39,325 bases of DNA. It comes from FEN-680 sp036845225. Lineage in GTDB: Bacteria; Actinomycetota; Geothermincolia; Fen-727; Anoxymicrobiaceae. A program made the position numbers and the translations under genes. The notes under the pieces were generated by a model, which was given only the letters and a program-made list of their open reading frames with translations, made no database searches and was not told the DNA's origin. Numbering within the stretch: position 1 is the first letter of the stretch; every line of letters begins with the position of its first letter. Location: contig DAIUEJ010000025.1 of NCBI GenBank assembly GCA_036845225.1, forward strand, positions 1-39,325. The letters run 5' to 3'. Shown piece after piece: positions 15,500 to 24,011 of the stretch.

Positions 15500-16117
15500 A
15501 TGCAGGCATATCTCAAGTCCAGGTTTGAGGCCTTCGTCAAGGCCGCAGAGTCTCTCACCCGGCCGCAGCGCATCGCCATCGCCCTCCTGCTGATCATGCT
15601 CTGTGCCGGCAGCCTGGTGGCGTACGCGCGCTCGAGGCCACGGCCGGTGGAGGTCAAGGGGGACGTAAAGGCGAGCGCGCCGGCCTCGGAGCGCAAGCTG
15701 ACCGTCCACGTGGCCGGCGCCGTGGTCAACCCGGGGCTGTACAAAGCCCCCGAAGGTTCGAGGGTCGCGGACGCCCTCGAACTCGCAGGCGGCCCTTCCC
15801 CGGACGCGTCACTCGATGACCTCAACCTCGCCGGCAAGTTGCAGGACGGACAGAAGGTCATGGTGCCCAGGAGGATCCAGGCTTCGACTTCGCCGCAGGA
15901 CGGCGCGCCTCCGGCCCAGCAGTCGTCGCTCACAAATATCAATACCGCGACCATCGAGGACCTTGACAAGCTCCCCGGCGTCGGGCCGTCGATGGCCCAG
16001 CGGATATTGGACTACAGGACCAAAAACGGGCCGTTCTCATCGGTGGATGAGCTCGACAACGTCGAGGGCATCGGTCCCAAGAAGCTCGAGAACCTTCGAG
16101 AACTGGTCACGATCTAG
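15500..16117 (+). CDS. comEA: ComEA family DNA-binding competence protein
   Basis: This 205-residue protein has a membrane anchor (residues 26-45, IALLLIMLCAGSLVAYA), then an SLBB domain (about 65-125; KLTVHVAGAVVNPGLYK) and a C-terminal helix-hairpin-helix DNA-binding domain (about 145-205; NINTATIEDLDKLPGVGPSM and NVEGIGPKKLENL). It binds incoming double-stranded DNA outside the membrane and hands it to ComEC, whose gene follows with no gap. The ATG has no ribosome site but lies just after a -10 box. Confidence 0.95.
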   Translation: MQAYLKSRFEAFVKAAESLTRPQRIAIALLLIMLCAGSLVAYARSRPRPVEVKGDVKASAPASERKLTVHVAGAVVNPGLYKAPEGSRVADALELAGGPSPDASLDDLNLAGKLQDGQKVMVPRRIQASTSPQDGAPPAQQSSLTNINTATIEDLDKLPGVGPSMAQRILDYRTKNGPFSSVDELDNVEGIGPKKLENLRELVTI

Positions 16118-18412
16118 TTGCGCGGCTACTTCTATCTGTCTTGCTTTGCGGCCCTGGCCTCAGGGATTCTCGCGGCGCGTTACCTGCATGTCGCCGCGGC
16201 TGTCGCATCCGCTGTCCTCTTGATCACAGTGGCCGTGGTACACATCGCCCGCAGGAAATCCCTGGTTGCTTTCACCTTCCCCGCCTGCATCCTTCTCATC
16301 GGAACACTGCTGTTCCTCATTGCCGATGCGGGCATGCGGCACGGGCTTCTGGTCCACGAAGCCGGCAGGAAGTCGGTAGCTTCGGTGAATGGCAGGGTCA
16401 TCTCGCCGCTCACCAGGATCGGCGCCTCGACAATGTTCCTGATCGAGGCTCACGAGGCCGAAATAGGGGGAGATGCCTGGCGTCTGAAGGAGCGTGTTCA
16501 GGTCACCGTCGAAGGTGAGGTCAAAGAGGACACATTCTTTGGCGGCGTCAACGTCGAAGTGACAGGCAGGCTCGCGCCCCCGGGGACCGCAGACAGCTGG
16601 CTCTCCGACCGCGGATGCGCCTGCGTGATGAGCACGTCCTCGAGGTCAGTCCGCAGGGTGCCGCCTGCTCCGGACATCGTGTCCCGCGGGGTCGCCGCCT
16701 CCCGGGCTCACTTGTCCCGCGCTTACAGGCTGGTCTTCGACGGGAGGCTCGCCGGGTTCATCGAGGGCGTGACGCTCAGCAAGCTCGACCGGACCGACCC
16801 CGGCATCGTCGCGGACCTGAGGGCATGCGGCCTATCGCACATCGTCGCCGTCTCAGGGCTTCACGTGAGCTCAGCCGCACTACTGGCCCTGGTCGTGATG
16901 ACCGCCCTCGGGGCTTCCAGAAGGTCGCGCTACATCACCGCAGCGCTTATGGCGCTGGCAGTGCTGGCGCTGTCGAACTTCCGCCCTTCAGCGATGAGGG
17001 CGGTGTTGATGGCTGGGGCCTGCTTCGGAGGAGCAGTGGCGGGAAGGCGCTACGACTCGCTCGTCGGAGTATCGCTTGCCGGCATGGTGATTCTGTTCGC
17101 GAACCCACGGGCGCTCTTCGATCCGACTTTCCAGTATTCTTTCGCCGCCGCGGTCGGGATCGTGCTCACGATGCACTGGGCATCCACGGGTCCGCGGCCG
17201 GGGAAGATGAGGATGGGGGTCGCCGTGTGCGCCGGAGCGCAACTCGGGATACTCCCGCTCATAGCGTTCAAAGCGCAGCCCGTGCCGGTCTCGGCGGTGA
17301 TAGCCAACCTGCTGGTGGTCCCCATGATCGGGCTGCTTCTTGTATCGAGCTGGGCGGCCGCTCTGCTCACATCAGTCAGCCTGCCTCTCGCGCACCTCGT
17401 GTCAGTGGTACCGGCGACACTGGCGCGCTACGTGCTCGCCGTTGCCTCCACGTGCGCAAGGGTCCCGGGGGCAGGTCTCTTCATGGGCACACTCTCATTG
17501 TGCGCGCTCGCCGCCTACACGCTCTCACTCTACATGTTCGCCCGCCGCGCGCGGACGGGCTCGATGGTCCGTCCGGTGGTCGCCCTCGGGATCTCAGGCC
17601 TGCTCGTGATGTGCGCCTGCTTTCCCATCCTGGGAACGGCGGAGCGAGCCACGGTGGTTGTGCTGGATGTCGGCGAGGGCGACGCGACAGCCCTGCTGAG
17701 CCCGGCAGGATCGGTCGTCCTGGTTGACGGTGGGCCTGACCCCGACCTGATAATCGGCAAGCTGCAGTCACACGGCATAAGCAAGGTGGACCTGATGGTC
17801 TCCACCCACCCCCACAGCGACCATACTGCGGGCCTGGTCGAGGTGATGAGGCGCATGCCGGTAGGCCGGCTGCTCGAATCCGGGCTCGACGCCCGGACCC
17901 CCGGCGCGTCCAGGGAACTGATGACCACCGCGGCCGAAAGGAACGTTCCTGCCACGGTCGCCAGGGATGGCCAGGTCATAACAGTCGACCCCCAGACACG
18001 ACTAGAGGTCCTCTATTCACCGGCGTCGCTCAGGGAGGATCCCATCAACCTGAACGACTCCTCAATCGTCTCTCTCGCTGAGGTGGCCGGCCTCAAGATC
18101 CTGCTGAGCGGCGACATAGAGACAACGGGACAGGAGGCCCTGCTGAGAGCCCACCCGTCCCTGGACTGTGACGTTATCAAGATCCCTCACCAGGGCGCGG
18201 CCAACGCGGCCACCCCCGAGTTGCTGGACGCTTCAAGGCCGAGGCTCGCGACGATCTCGGTGGGGCGCCACAACACCTTCGGGCACCCCTCCGCGAAGTG
18301 CCTCAGCCTGCTCGCGTCGAGGGGGGTGGCAGTCGAGAGAACGGACCTGAGCGGCGACATAGAGATATCGGTGACGAATGGTAGAATTGGGGTCAAGACC
18401 CACAGGCGGTAA
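16118..18412 (+). CDS. comEC: ComEC/Rec2 DNA uptake channel with metallo-beta-lactamase domain
   Basis: This 764-residue protein carries single-stranded DNA through the membrane. An N-terminal pair of membrane spans (about 1-65) frames a DUF4131-like region. The central multi-span competence domain (about 205-510) includes LRACGLSHIVAVSGLHVS and FRPSAMRAVLMAG. A metallo-beta-lactamase-type domain follows (about 515-760), with VVVLDVGEGDATAL and STHPHSDHTAG, giving the metal ligands His564, His566, Asp568 and His569; it is thought to degrade the non-transported strand. The start is TTG at 16118, immediately after the comEA stop, so translation is likely coupled. Comparable length and domain order to known ComEC proteins suggest a functional uptake system, though pilus genes are not in the window. 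Confidence 0.95.
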   Translation: MRGYFYLSCFAALASGILAARYLHVAAAVASAVLLITVAVVHIARRKSLVAFTFPACILLIGTLLFLIADAGMRHGLLVHEAGRKSVASVNGRVISPLTRIGASTMFLIEAHEAEIGGDAWRLKERVQVTVEGEVKEDTFFGGVNVEVTGRLAPPGTADSWLSDRGCACVMSTSSRSVRRVPPAPDIVSRGVAASRAHLSRAYRLVFDGRLAGFIEGVTLSKLDRTDPGIVADLRACGLSHIVAVSGLHVSSAALLALVVMTALGASRRSRYITAALMALAVLALSNFRPSAMRAVLMAGACFGGAVAGRRYDSLVGVSLAGMVILFANPRALFDPTFQYSFAAAVGIVLTMHWASTGPRPGKMRMGVAVCAGAQLGILPLIAFKAQPVPVSAVIANLLVVPMIGLLLVSSWAAALLTSVSLPLAHLVSVVPATLARYVLAVASTCARVPGAGLFMGTLSLCALAAYTLSLYMFARRARTGSMVRPVVALGISGLLVMCACFPILGTAERATVVVLDVGEGDATALLSPAGSVVLVDGGPDPDLIIGKLQSHGISKVDLMVSTHPHSDHTAGLVEVMRRMPVGRLLESGLDARTPGASRELMTTAAERNVPATVARDGQVITVDPQTRLEVLYSPASLREDPINLNDSSIVSLAEVAGLKILLSGDIETTGQEALLRAHPSLDCDVIKIPHQGAANAATPELLDASRPRLATISVGRHNTFGHPSAKCLSLLASRGVAVERTDLSGDIEISVTNGRIGVKTHRR

Positions 18413-18415
18413 GAC

Positions 18416-19459
18416 TTGCCCAGGAAACGCGTCGACACAATCGAAGACCTCAAGGCCGTCTACTTCATCTACGGCGACGAAGAGCTCCTCGTCGAGCAGG
18501 CGCTGAGGCGCCTCAAGGACCTGTTCGCGGGGCAAGCCGACGCGGACTTCAACATGGAATCGATAAACGCCGACGAGACCGGCGCAGAGCATGTCATCGA
18601 TTCCGCCGAGACGATCCCTCTCATGGCCTCGCGGCGCCTGGTGATCGCCAGGAACGTCGACAAGCTCAGCAGGAAAGAGCAGGACGTCATCGCCGCTTAT
18701 CTGGAGAGGCCGAACGCCGCCACAACGCTCGTCCTGGTGGCAAAAGTCCCCGAGGCGGGCGAGCGCCGCGACTCCAACGTCATCAAGAAGGTCGAATCGA
18801 ACGCGCTGTTCAAGAAAGCGATTGCCGCGGGCGCCGAACCCCTCAAGCTCTCCTGGGCGCCGCGCGGCAGGCAGAAGAAGGTGGAGGACTGGGTCACGGA
18901 CGAGTTCAAGCGTAGGGGCAAGAAGATCGACCGTGACGCCAGGGACATGCTGCTCGAGCGGGTCGGAAGAGAGTTGCGGGATCTCGGTGATGCGGTCGAG
19001 CGTGTCTGCCTCTACGCGGCGGACACAGACCTGGTGGGCGTCGAAGAAGTCGAGAAGGTGGTCGTGCCGGCGGCGGAGCAGGGGGTCTTCGAGCTCATCG
19101 ACGCGGTCGCCGACAGGCGCCGGGACCTTTCGCTGTATCTGCTCAACAAGCTGGTGAGGCAGGGCGAGAGTCCGCACCGGATATTCAGCCTGCTGCTACG
19201 GCAGTTCAGGCTCATCGCGCGGTGCAAGTCGCTGTCCCACGACCACGAGTACGGCCAGATTGCCACCGTCCTCGCCATCCCGCCCTTCCTGGTAGGCAAG
19301 TGCCTGAAGCAGTCATCCAAGTTCTCTTCCGAGCGCCTGCGTTCCGCCTTCGGGGAGTTCAAGGTGGCACAGGTGGAGTTGCACTCCAATCGATATCTCG
19401 GGGAGAAGGAGTACCAGACGGCTATTCTGGAGATGTTGATAGTGAAGATAATCGGGTGA
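18416..19459 (+). CDS. holA: DNA polymerase III delta subunit
   Basis: This 347-residue clamp-loader subunit opens the beta sliding clamp. The N-terminal signature YFIYGDEELLVEQALRRLKD is characteristic, followed by the AAA+-like lid. The C-terminal collar region (about 215-345) contains VFELIDAVADRRRDLSLYLL and LLLRQFRLIARC. It starts at TTG three bases after comEC, the usual comEA-comEC-holA order. It converges with rpsT, again as in many bacteria, with 14 bases between the stops and no clear terminator. Confidence 0.93.
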   Translation: MPRKRVDTIEDLKAVYFIYGDEELLVEQALRRLKDLFAGQADADFNMESINADETGAEHVIDSAETIPLMASRRLVIARNVDKLSRKEQDVIAAYLERPNAATTLVLVAKVPEAGERRDSNVIKKVESNALFKKAIAAGAEPLKLSWAPRGRQKKVEDWVTDEFKRRGKKIDRDARDMLLERVGRELRDLGDAVERVCLYAADTDLVGVEEVEKVVVPAAEQGVFELIDAVADRRRDLSLYLLNKLVRQGESPHRIFSLLLRQFRLIARCKSLSHDHEYGQIATVLAIPPFLVGKCLKQSSKFSSERLRSAFGEFKVAQVELHSNRYLGEKEYQTAILEMLIVKIIG

Positions 19460-19473
19460 CGGCCTGAAGCCTG

Positions 19474-19737
19474 CTACTTCATCCCCGCGAGGGACTTCGA
19501 CATCCTGGACTTCTTATTGGCCGCCTTGTTCTTGTGGATGACACCCTTGGAAGCCGCTTTGTCGAGCGAGCGGGACGCCACCTGAAAACTCTCGCGCGCG
19601 GCCTCCACGTCTCCGGCCTCCTGCGCGGTTTCGAACTTCTTTATGTCTGTCTTGAGCGCCGACTTGACGCCCTTGTTGCGGACGCGCTGATCCTCGGACT
19701 TGCGCATCCTTTTCCACTGCGACTTGATGTTCGGCAT
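19474..19737 (-). CDS. rpsT: 30S ribosomal protein S20
   Basis: This 87-residue basic helical protein begins MPNIKSQWKRMRKSEDQRVR, matches S20 in length and has the usual late block ASKGVIHKNKAANKKSRMSK. It binds 16S rRNA in the body of the small subunit. The ATG at 19737 follows GGAAGAGGT; longer readings upstream run into the leader. A strong promoter at 19824-19852 gives an 80-base leader, which in several bacteria lets S20 regulate its own translation. Confidence 0.97.
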   Translation of the reverse strand: MPNIKSQWKRMRKSEDQRVRNKGVKSALKTDIKKFETAQEAGDVEAARESFQVASRSLDKAASKGVIHKNKAANKKSRMSKSLAGMK

Positions 19738-19823
19738 TACCTCTTCCTTCTTACTTGTGTTCCCCGGCCGTGAACTTCGGCGTCGCAAGCTGCTCTTGGT
19801 GCGGCCTGCGGGGGTACCGGGGA

Positions 19824-19852
19824 ATTGTAGCACAGGGGTTTTTCAGTGTCGA
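19824..19852 (-). promoter_or_regulatory. Promoter of rpsT
   Basis: On the minus strand, -35 TCGACA (19847-19852), 17-base spacer and -10 TACAAT (19824-19829), each matching five of six consensus bases, with TGTGC just before the -10 box. Strong promoters of this kind suit ribosomal protein genes. Confidence 0.7.
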
Positions 19853-19913
19853 CAAACGAGCTGGAGCCTGAGGAGCGCCGGCGCGGTACGCGCGGAGCGT
19901 TGGCCGGGCGTTC

Positions 19914-19922
19914 TGCTATCAT
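19914..19922 (+). promoter_or_regulatory. Extended -10 element of lepA
   Basis: TGC-TATCAT is an extended -10 box. A start near 19929 would leave about 16 bases of leader, containing the GGAGGTGA site at 19931-19938. No good -35 box is visible. Confidence 0.45.
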
Positions 19923-19944
19923 TGATTTTCGGAGGTGAAACGAC

Positions 19945-21750
19945 CTGGACCTGTCAAGGATACGCAACTTCTGCATCATCGCGCACATAGACCACGGTAA
20001 GTCGACACTGGCCGACCGATTTCTCGAGCTCACCGGCGCCATCGAGCCCGGGCACGAGAGGCCGCAGTTCCTTGACAGTATGGACCTCGAGCGGGAGCGT
20101 GGGATAACCATCAAGGCACAGGCTGTCCGCCTGACGTACGACCAGCGCGGCACCCAGTTCGAGCTCAACCTCATCGACACCCCGGGGCACGTCGACTTCA
20201 GCTACGAGGTGTCGAGGACGCTCGCCGCCTGTGAAGGCGCCGTCCTGCTGGTGGACGCGGCCCAGGGCGTCGAGGCTCAGACCATCGGCAACCTTCACCT
20301 CGCCCACGAAAACGGCCTCGAGATCATACCGGTGATCAACAAGATCGACCTCCCCTCGGCGGAGCCGGAGCGGGTGCGCGATGAAGTAGTGGACATCCTG
20401 GGGGTTGACCCGTCAGAGGTGATGTTCTGCTCGGCCAAGACCGGTGAGGGCGTCCCTGAGATACTCGAGGCAGTGGTCCGGCAGATCCCGGCGCCGACCG
20501 CGGGCCCTGACGGAAGGCTGAGGGCGCTCGTCTTCGATTCGACCTACGACCCCTACCGGGGAGTCGTCACGTTCGTGCGTGTGGTCTCCGGGAAGCTCGA
20601 GACCGGCGACGAGATCAGCATGATAGCAGCCGGGAGCAGGGCTTTCGCCGAATCGATCGGATACCTGGCGCCTGAGATGGTCCCGGCGGATGCGCTTGCG
20701 GCGGGTGAGGTCGGTTTCGTGGCGACGGGGATCAAGGACGTTTCCAAGCTGCCGGTGGGAGACACGCTCACCACGCGCGTCGGCGGCGCGGAGGATCAGT
20801 TGCCCGGCTACCGGGAACCCAAGCCCGTGGTATTCGCGGGGCTCTTCCCGATCGAGAACAGCGACTACCAGGCCCTGCGGGAGGCTCTCGCCAAGCTCAG
20901 GCTCAACGACTCCTCTTTCACTCACGATCCCGAGACCTCACAGGCCCTCGGCTTCGGCTTCCGGTGCGGCTTCCTGGGACTCCTTCACATGGAGGTCGTC
21001 CGGGACAGGCTCGAGCGCGAGTACGACCTCGACCTCATCATCACGCCCCCGAACGTGGTGTACCGCGTCACCGACAAGGCGGGTAACGTCACCATCGTCA
21101 AGAATCCCTCCCAGATGCCGCCCGCGAACGCGGTCGCGGGCGTCGAGGAGCCGTACGTCTCGCTTCTCGTCATCACGCCGGGCGAGATGGTGGGGCCGGT
21201 CATGGAGCTCTGCCAGCAGAGGCGCGCGGCCTACAAGGACATGGTGTACCTCTCGACCAACCGCGTCGAGCTGAGTTACGACATGCCGCTTGCCGAGATG
21301 GTCTCCGGGTTTTACGACCAGCTGAAGTCTCGGTCCCGTGGTTACGCCTCCCTCGATTACGAGCTCGAGGAGTACAGGCCGGGCCCGCTCGTGAAGCTCG
21401 AGATAATGGTGCACGGCGAGGTGGTGGACGCCTTTTCGACCGTGATCCCCAGGGACAGGGCGCAGGCGCGCGGCAGGGAGCTCGCCGCCAAGCTCAAGTC
21501 GGTCATACCCCGCCAGCTCTTCGAGCTCTCGATACAGGCCGCCGTCGGAGGGAGGGTGATCTCGAGAGAGACCCTGCCTGCGCGGAGGAAGGACGTTACG
21601 GCCAAGTGCTACGGTGGCGACATCACGCGGAAGCGCAAGCTCCTGGAGAAACAGAAAGCCGGCAAGAGGCGGATGAAGATGGTCGGGAGCGTCGAGATCC
21701 CGCAGGAAGCGTTCGTGGCGATGATAAAGTCCGATGAAGGCGGCAGCTAG
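19945..21750 (+). CDS. lepA: Elongation factor 4 (LepA), probable CTG start
   Basis: Read from CTG 19945 the protein is 601 residues, the usual LepA length, and starts MDLSRIRNFCIIAHIDHGKS. That includes the P-loop AHIDHGKST (13-21). An in-frame TGA at 19936-19938 bars any earlier start, no ATG, GTG or TTG occurs before the P-loop, and GGAGGTGA lies exactly six bases before the CTG. The first in-frame ATG (20080, codon 46) would remove the P-loop. Other GTPase motifs (DTPGHVDF, NKIDLPSA) and the LepA-specific C-terminus with KCYGGDITRKRKLLEKQKAG are intact. The protein back-translocates stalled ribosomes and associates with the membrane. A sequencing error at the start codon is possible. Confidence 0.95.
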   Translation: MDLSRIRNFCIIAHIDHGKSTLADRFLELTGAIEPGHERPQFLDSMDLERERGITIKAQAVRLTYDQRGTQFELNLIDTPGHVDFSYEVSRTLAACEGAVLLVDAAQGVEAQTIGNLHLAHENGLEIIPVINKIDLPSAEPERVRDEVVDILGVDPSEVMFCSAKTGEGVPEILEAVVRQIPAPTAGPDGRLRALVFDSTYDPYRGVVTFVRVVSGKLETGDEISMIAAGSRAFAESIGYLAPEMVPADALAAGEVGFVATGIKDVSKLPVGDTLTTRVGGAEDQLPGYREPKPVVFAGLFPIENSDYQALREALAKLRLNDSSFTHDPETSQALGFGFRCGFLGLLHMEVVRDRLEREYDLDLIITPPNVVYRVTDKAGNVTIVKNPSQMPPANAVAGVEEPYVSLLVITPGEMVGPVMELCQQRRAAYKDMVYLSTNRVELSYDMPLAEMVSGFYDQLKSRSRGYASLDYELEEYRPGPLVKLEIMVHGEVVDAFSTVIPRDRAQARGRELAAKLKSVIPRQLFELSIQAAVGGRVISRETLPARRKDVTAKCYGGDITRKRKLLEKQKAGKRRMKMVGSVEIPQEAFVAMIKSDEGGS

Positions 21751-21774
21751 TCTGAGGCCGCCTGAGACATCTCA

Positions 21775-21801
21775 TTAGCAGTCGCTATCCGCGAGTGCTA
21801 A
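21775..21801. promoter_or_regulatory. CIRCE operator (HrcA binding site)
   Basis: TTAGCAGTC, nine bases, GAGTGCTAA. This matches the consensus TTAGCACTC-N9-GAGTGCTAA with a single change in the left arm. It sits 30 bases upstream of hrcA and overlaps its promoter, so HrcA should repress its own operon and release it on heat shock. Confidence 0.92.
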
Positions 21802-21804
21802 AAT
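21775..21804 (+). promoter_or_regulatory. hrcA operon promoter embedded in the CIRCE
   Basis: -35 TTAGCA (21775-21780) and -10 TAAAAT (21799-21804), 18 bases apart, coincide with the two CIRCE arms. The leader is about 20 bases, with GGAAGGA at 21818-21824. Confidence 0.55.
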
Positions 21805-21830
21805 CTTGAGCGAAAACGGAAGGACGGTTT

Positions 21831-22865
21831 ATGGTGCCCTCAGAGGTGGACGAGAGAAAAAAGAAGATACTGCTGGCTGTGGTACAGAGCTTCATCCTTA
21901 CCGGCAAGCCGGTAGGCTCCGGCGCCATCTCCCGCGGCCTCAACGTCTCGAGCGCCACCATACGGAACGAACTGGGGATGCTGGAGGACCTCGGCTTCCT
22001 CAGGCAGCCGCACACCTCAGCCGGACGGGTGCCCACAGACATCGCCTACCGCTACTACGTCGACGTCCTGATGGGGTCGCCCAGGCCGACCGGGCGCGAT
22101 GCTGAGGCTATCGAGCGCCTGTTCGCGGCTCAGACCCGCGAGATCGAGGGCCTGTTCCAGGAGGCGTCCGTTCTGCTGTCTACGCTCACACACGCGACGG
22201 CCATCGTCTTCGCGCCATACAGCGCCGCGGACTCGGTGAGGCACGTGGACCTGCTGCGCCTGAGCGGCCAGCGCATCATGGTGATCGTGATCACCTCCAA
22301 GGGCCAGGTGGGGCGCGAGCTGGTGAGCCTCTCGCGTCCGGTCAGCGGCGACACAATGGAGAGGGTCGCGTCCTTCCTCAACAAGACACTCGCCGGCACC
22401 GCCTTCGAGAGGATAGACAGGGAGTCGGTGCGAGAGAAGGCGAAGTTCGGGGCGGCAGGGATGTCCCTGCTCGATGCCGCACTTGAGGCAATCTGCGAGT
22501 ACATCGGATCGATAGAGGAGCGCGTGTTCATAGGCGGCGCCGCCAACATCGTCCGCGAGATGGGCAATGCCGGCCCGGAGAGGGCGCAGGTCCTTCTGGA
22601 GGCGATGGAAAAACAGTACTTCATCCTGGACCTCCTCAAAGACCTGTTGAGCGAGCGTCGGCTTACGATCCGGATCGGCGAGGAGAACCGGCTGCGTGAA
22701 CTGCAGCGCTACTCGTTCATCGGCACCAGCTACCCGGTGGGCCACGGGCTTCTCGGGTCGCTCGGGGTGGTAGGCCCGACCTCCATGGACTACGCACGCA
22801 CCATAGGCATGGTGCAATACATGGCCGAGAACCTGGGCAGGAGGCTGTACGACCCGAAGGGATAA
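21831..22865 (+). CDS. hrcA: Heat-inducible transcription repressor HrcA
   Basis: This 344-residue repressor has the HrcA winged helix (about 1-75), with VDERKKKILLAVVQSFILTG, SSATIRNELGMLEDLGFL and QPHTSAGRVPTD. The GAF-like middle and dimerisation parts are complete to the end (IGTSYPVGHGLLGSLGVVGP and TSMDYARTIGMVQYMAE). It binds the CIRCE just upstream, with GroEL as the usual modulator. ATG 21831 has a good ribosome site. dnaJ follows after 27 bases, in the actinobacterial hrcA-dnaJ2 manner, without grpE or dnaK. Confidence 0.97.
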   Translation: MVPSEVDERKKKILLAVVQSFILTGKPVGSGAISRGLNVSSATIRNELGMLEDLGFLRQPHTSAGRVPTDIAYRYYVDVLMGSPRPTGRDAEAIERLFAAQTREIEGLFQEASVLLSTLTHATAIVFAPYSAADSVRHVDLLRLSGQRIMVIVITSKGQVGRELVSLSRPVSGDTMERVASFLNKTLAGTAFERIDRESVREKAKFGAAGMSLLDAALEAICEYIGSIEERVFIGGAANIVREMGNAGPERAQVLLEAMEKQYFILDLLKDLLSERRLTIRIGEENRLRELQRYSFIGTSYPVGHGLLGSLGVVGPTSMDYARTIGMVQYMAENLGRRLYDPKG

Positions 22866-22892
22866 CCCTCGTACGAAGCGGAGCGATAGAGA

Positions 22893-23984
22893 GTGCACAA
22901 CGACATTGATAGAGACCTCTACGAGATCCTCGGAGTCGGAAGAAACGCGTCCGAGGGCGAGATCAAGAGCGCTTACCGGAGCAGGGCCCGGGAGTGCCAT
23001 CCCGACGTCGCCCAGGAGGACCCCGACAGCGAGTACAAGTTCAAGGAACTCACTTTCGCCTACGAGATACTCTCTGATGGGGAGAAGCGGCGCACGTATG
23101 ACAGTCTAGGGCTGGACGGGCTGCGCAGAGGAGCCGGAGTCAACTTCGACGGTTTCTCCTCGGTATCCGACCTCTTTGATGCTTTCTTCGGTAACGGGTT
23201 CGGGCCGACGGCCAGGCAGCGCGGCGGGCGCCGGGGCAGGCAGCGCGGACGGGACATGGAGATGTTGCTCGTGGTGTCGCTCCTGGAGGTCCTGACCGGC
23301 GCAGAGAAAGACCTTGAAGTGACCCGCATGGCAACCTGCTCGGGGTGTGACGGCTCGGGCATGAAACCCGGCACGCATATGAGCCGGTGCGGCGCCTGCC
23401 AGGGGACGGGCGAAGTGCGGAGGACGCAGCGCAACTTCCTGGGGACCTTTGTGCGGTCTCAGATATGCGCGAATTGCGGTGGGGCCGGAGAGGTCATAAC
23501 CGAGCCGTGCGAGGAGTGCTCCGGGGTCGGGCGGGTCCGCCTGACCGAGGAGTTGCAGGTCTCCGTACCTGCCGGAGTCGTCCGCGGGGACCGGCTGCGC
23601 GTGAGGGAAAAGGGCGAGGGCGGGGTGAGAGGAGGCGCCACCGGCGACCTCTACGTCGCGATCGACGTCTCGCCCGACGAGCGGTTCGAACGCGACGGCA
23701 CTCTGCTCTTCACGCGAGTCACGGTAGAGATGGTTGACGCCGCGCTAGGCACGGAGGTCGATCTGGCGGTCCTCGATGGAGAGTTCAAGATGAAAGTCCC
23801 GGCGGGCACGCAGCCCGGCGACGTGCTCCAGGCCAAGGGACAGGGCCTGCCTCCACGGTATGGCGGCAGGCGGGGTGATTTGCTCGCACAGGTCGAAGTG
23901 GCGGTCCCGAAGAAACTTTCGCACGACCAGAAGAAGTTCCTCGAGTCCTACCGGGAATCGGCGCATGAGAAAGCGAGGAAGTGA
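22893..23984 (+). CDS. dnaJ: Chaperone DnaJ (type I, zinc-finger)
   Basis: This 363-residue co-chaperone stimulates the DnaK ATPase. The J domain (1-70) contains the HPD triplet at 36-38. The glycine-rich stretch is short. The zinc domain has four CxxCxGxG repeats (CSGCDGSG, CGACQGTG, CANCGGAG, CEECSGVG). The C-terminal substrate-binding domains are complete. The start is GTG at 22893. Next to hrcA and before rsmE, this is the actinobacterial dnaJ2 position; another dnaJ may exist near dnaK elsewhere in the genome. It should be controlled by the CIRCE. Confidence 0.96.
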   Translation: MHNDIDRDLYEILGVGRNASEGEIKSAYRSRARECHPDVAQEDPDSEYKFKELTFAYEILSDGEKRRTYDSLGLDGLRRGAGVNFDGFSSVSDLFDAFFGNGFGPTARQRGGRRGRQRGRDMEMLLVVSLLEVLTGAEKDLEVTRMATCSGCDGSGMKPGTHMSRCGACQGTGEVRRTQRNFLGTFVRSQICANCGGAGEVITEPCEECSGVGRVRLTEELQVSVPAGVVRGDRLRVREKGEGGVRGGATGDLYVAIDVSPDERFERDGTLLFTRVTVEMVDAALGTEVDLAVLDGEFKMKVPAGTQPGDVLQAKGQGLPPRYGGRRGDLLAQVEVAVPKKLSHDQKKFLESYRESAHEKARK

Positions 23985-24011
23985 GCCGCACGCCATGGCG
24001 GCCGATAGCTG

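Noticed and set aside
19738..19830. N-terminal extension of S20
   Set aside because: The extension reads through the leader toward the promoter, and the normal S20 start with its own ribosome site lies at 19737.
20080..21750. lepA starting at ATG 20080
   Set aside because: This would remove the P-loop and leave the ideal GGAGGTGA site at 19931 unused.
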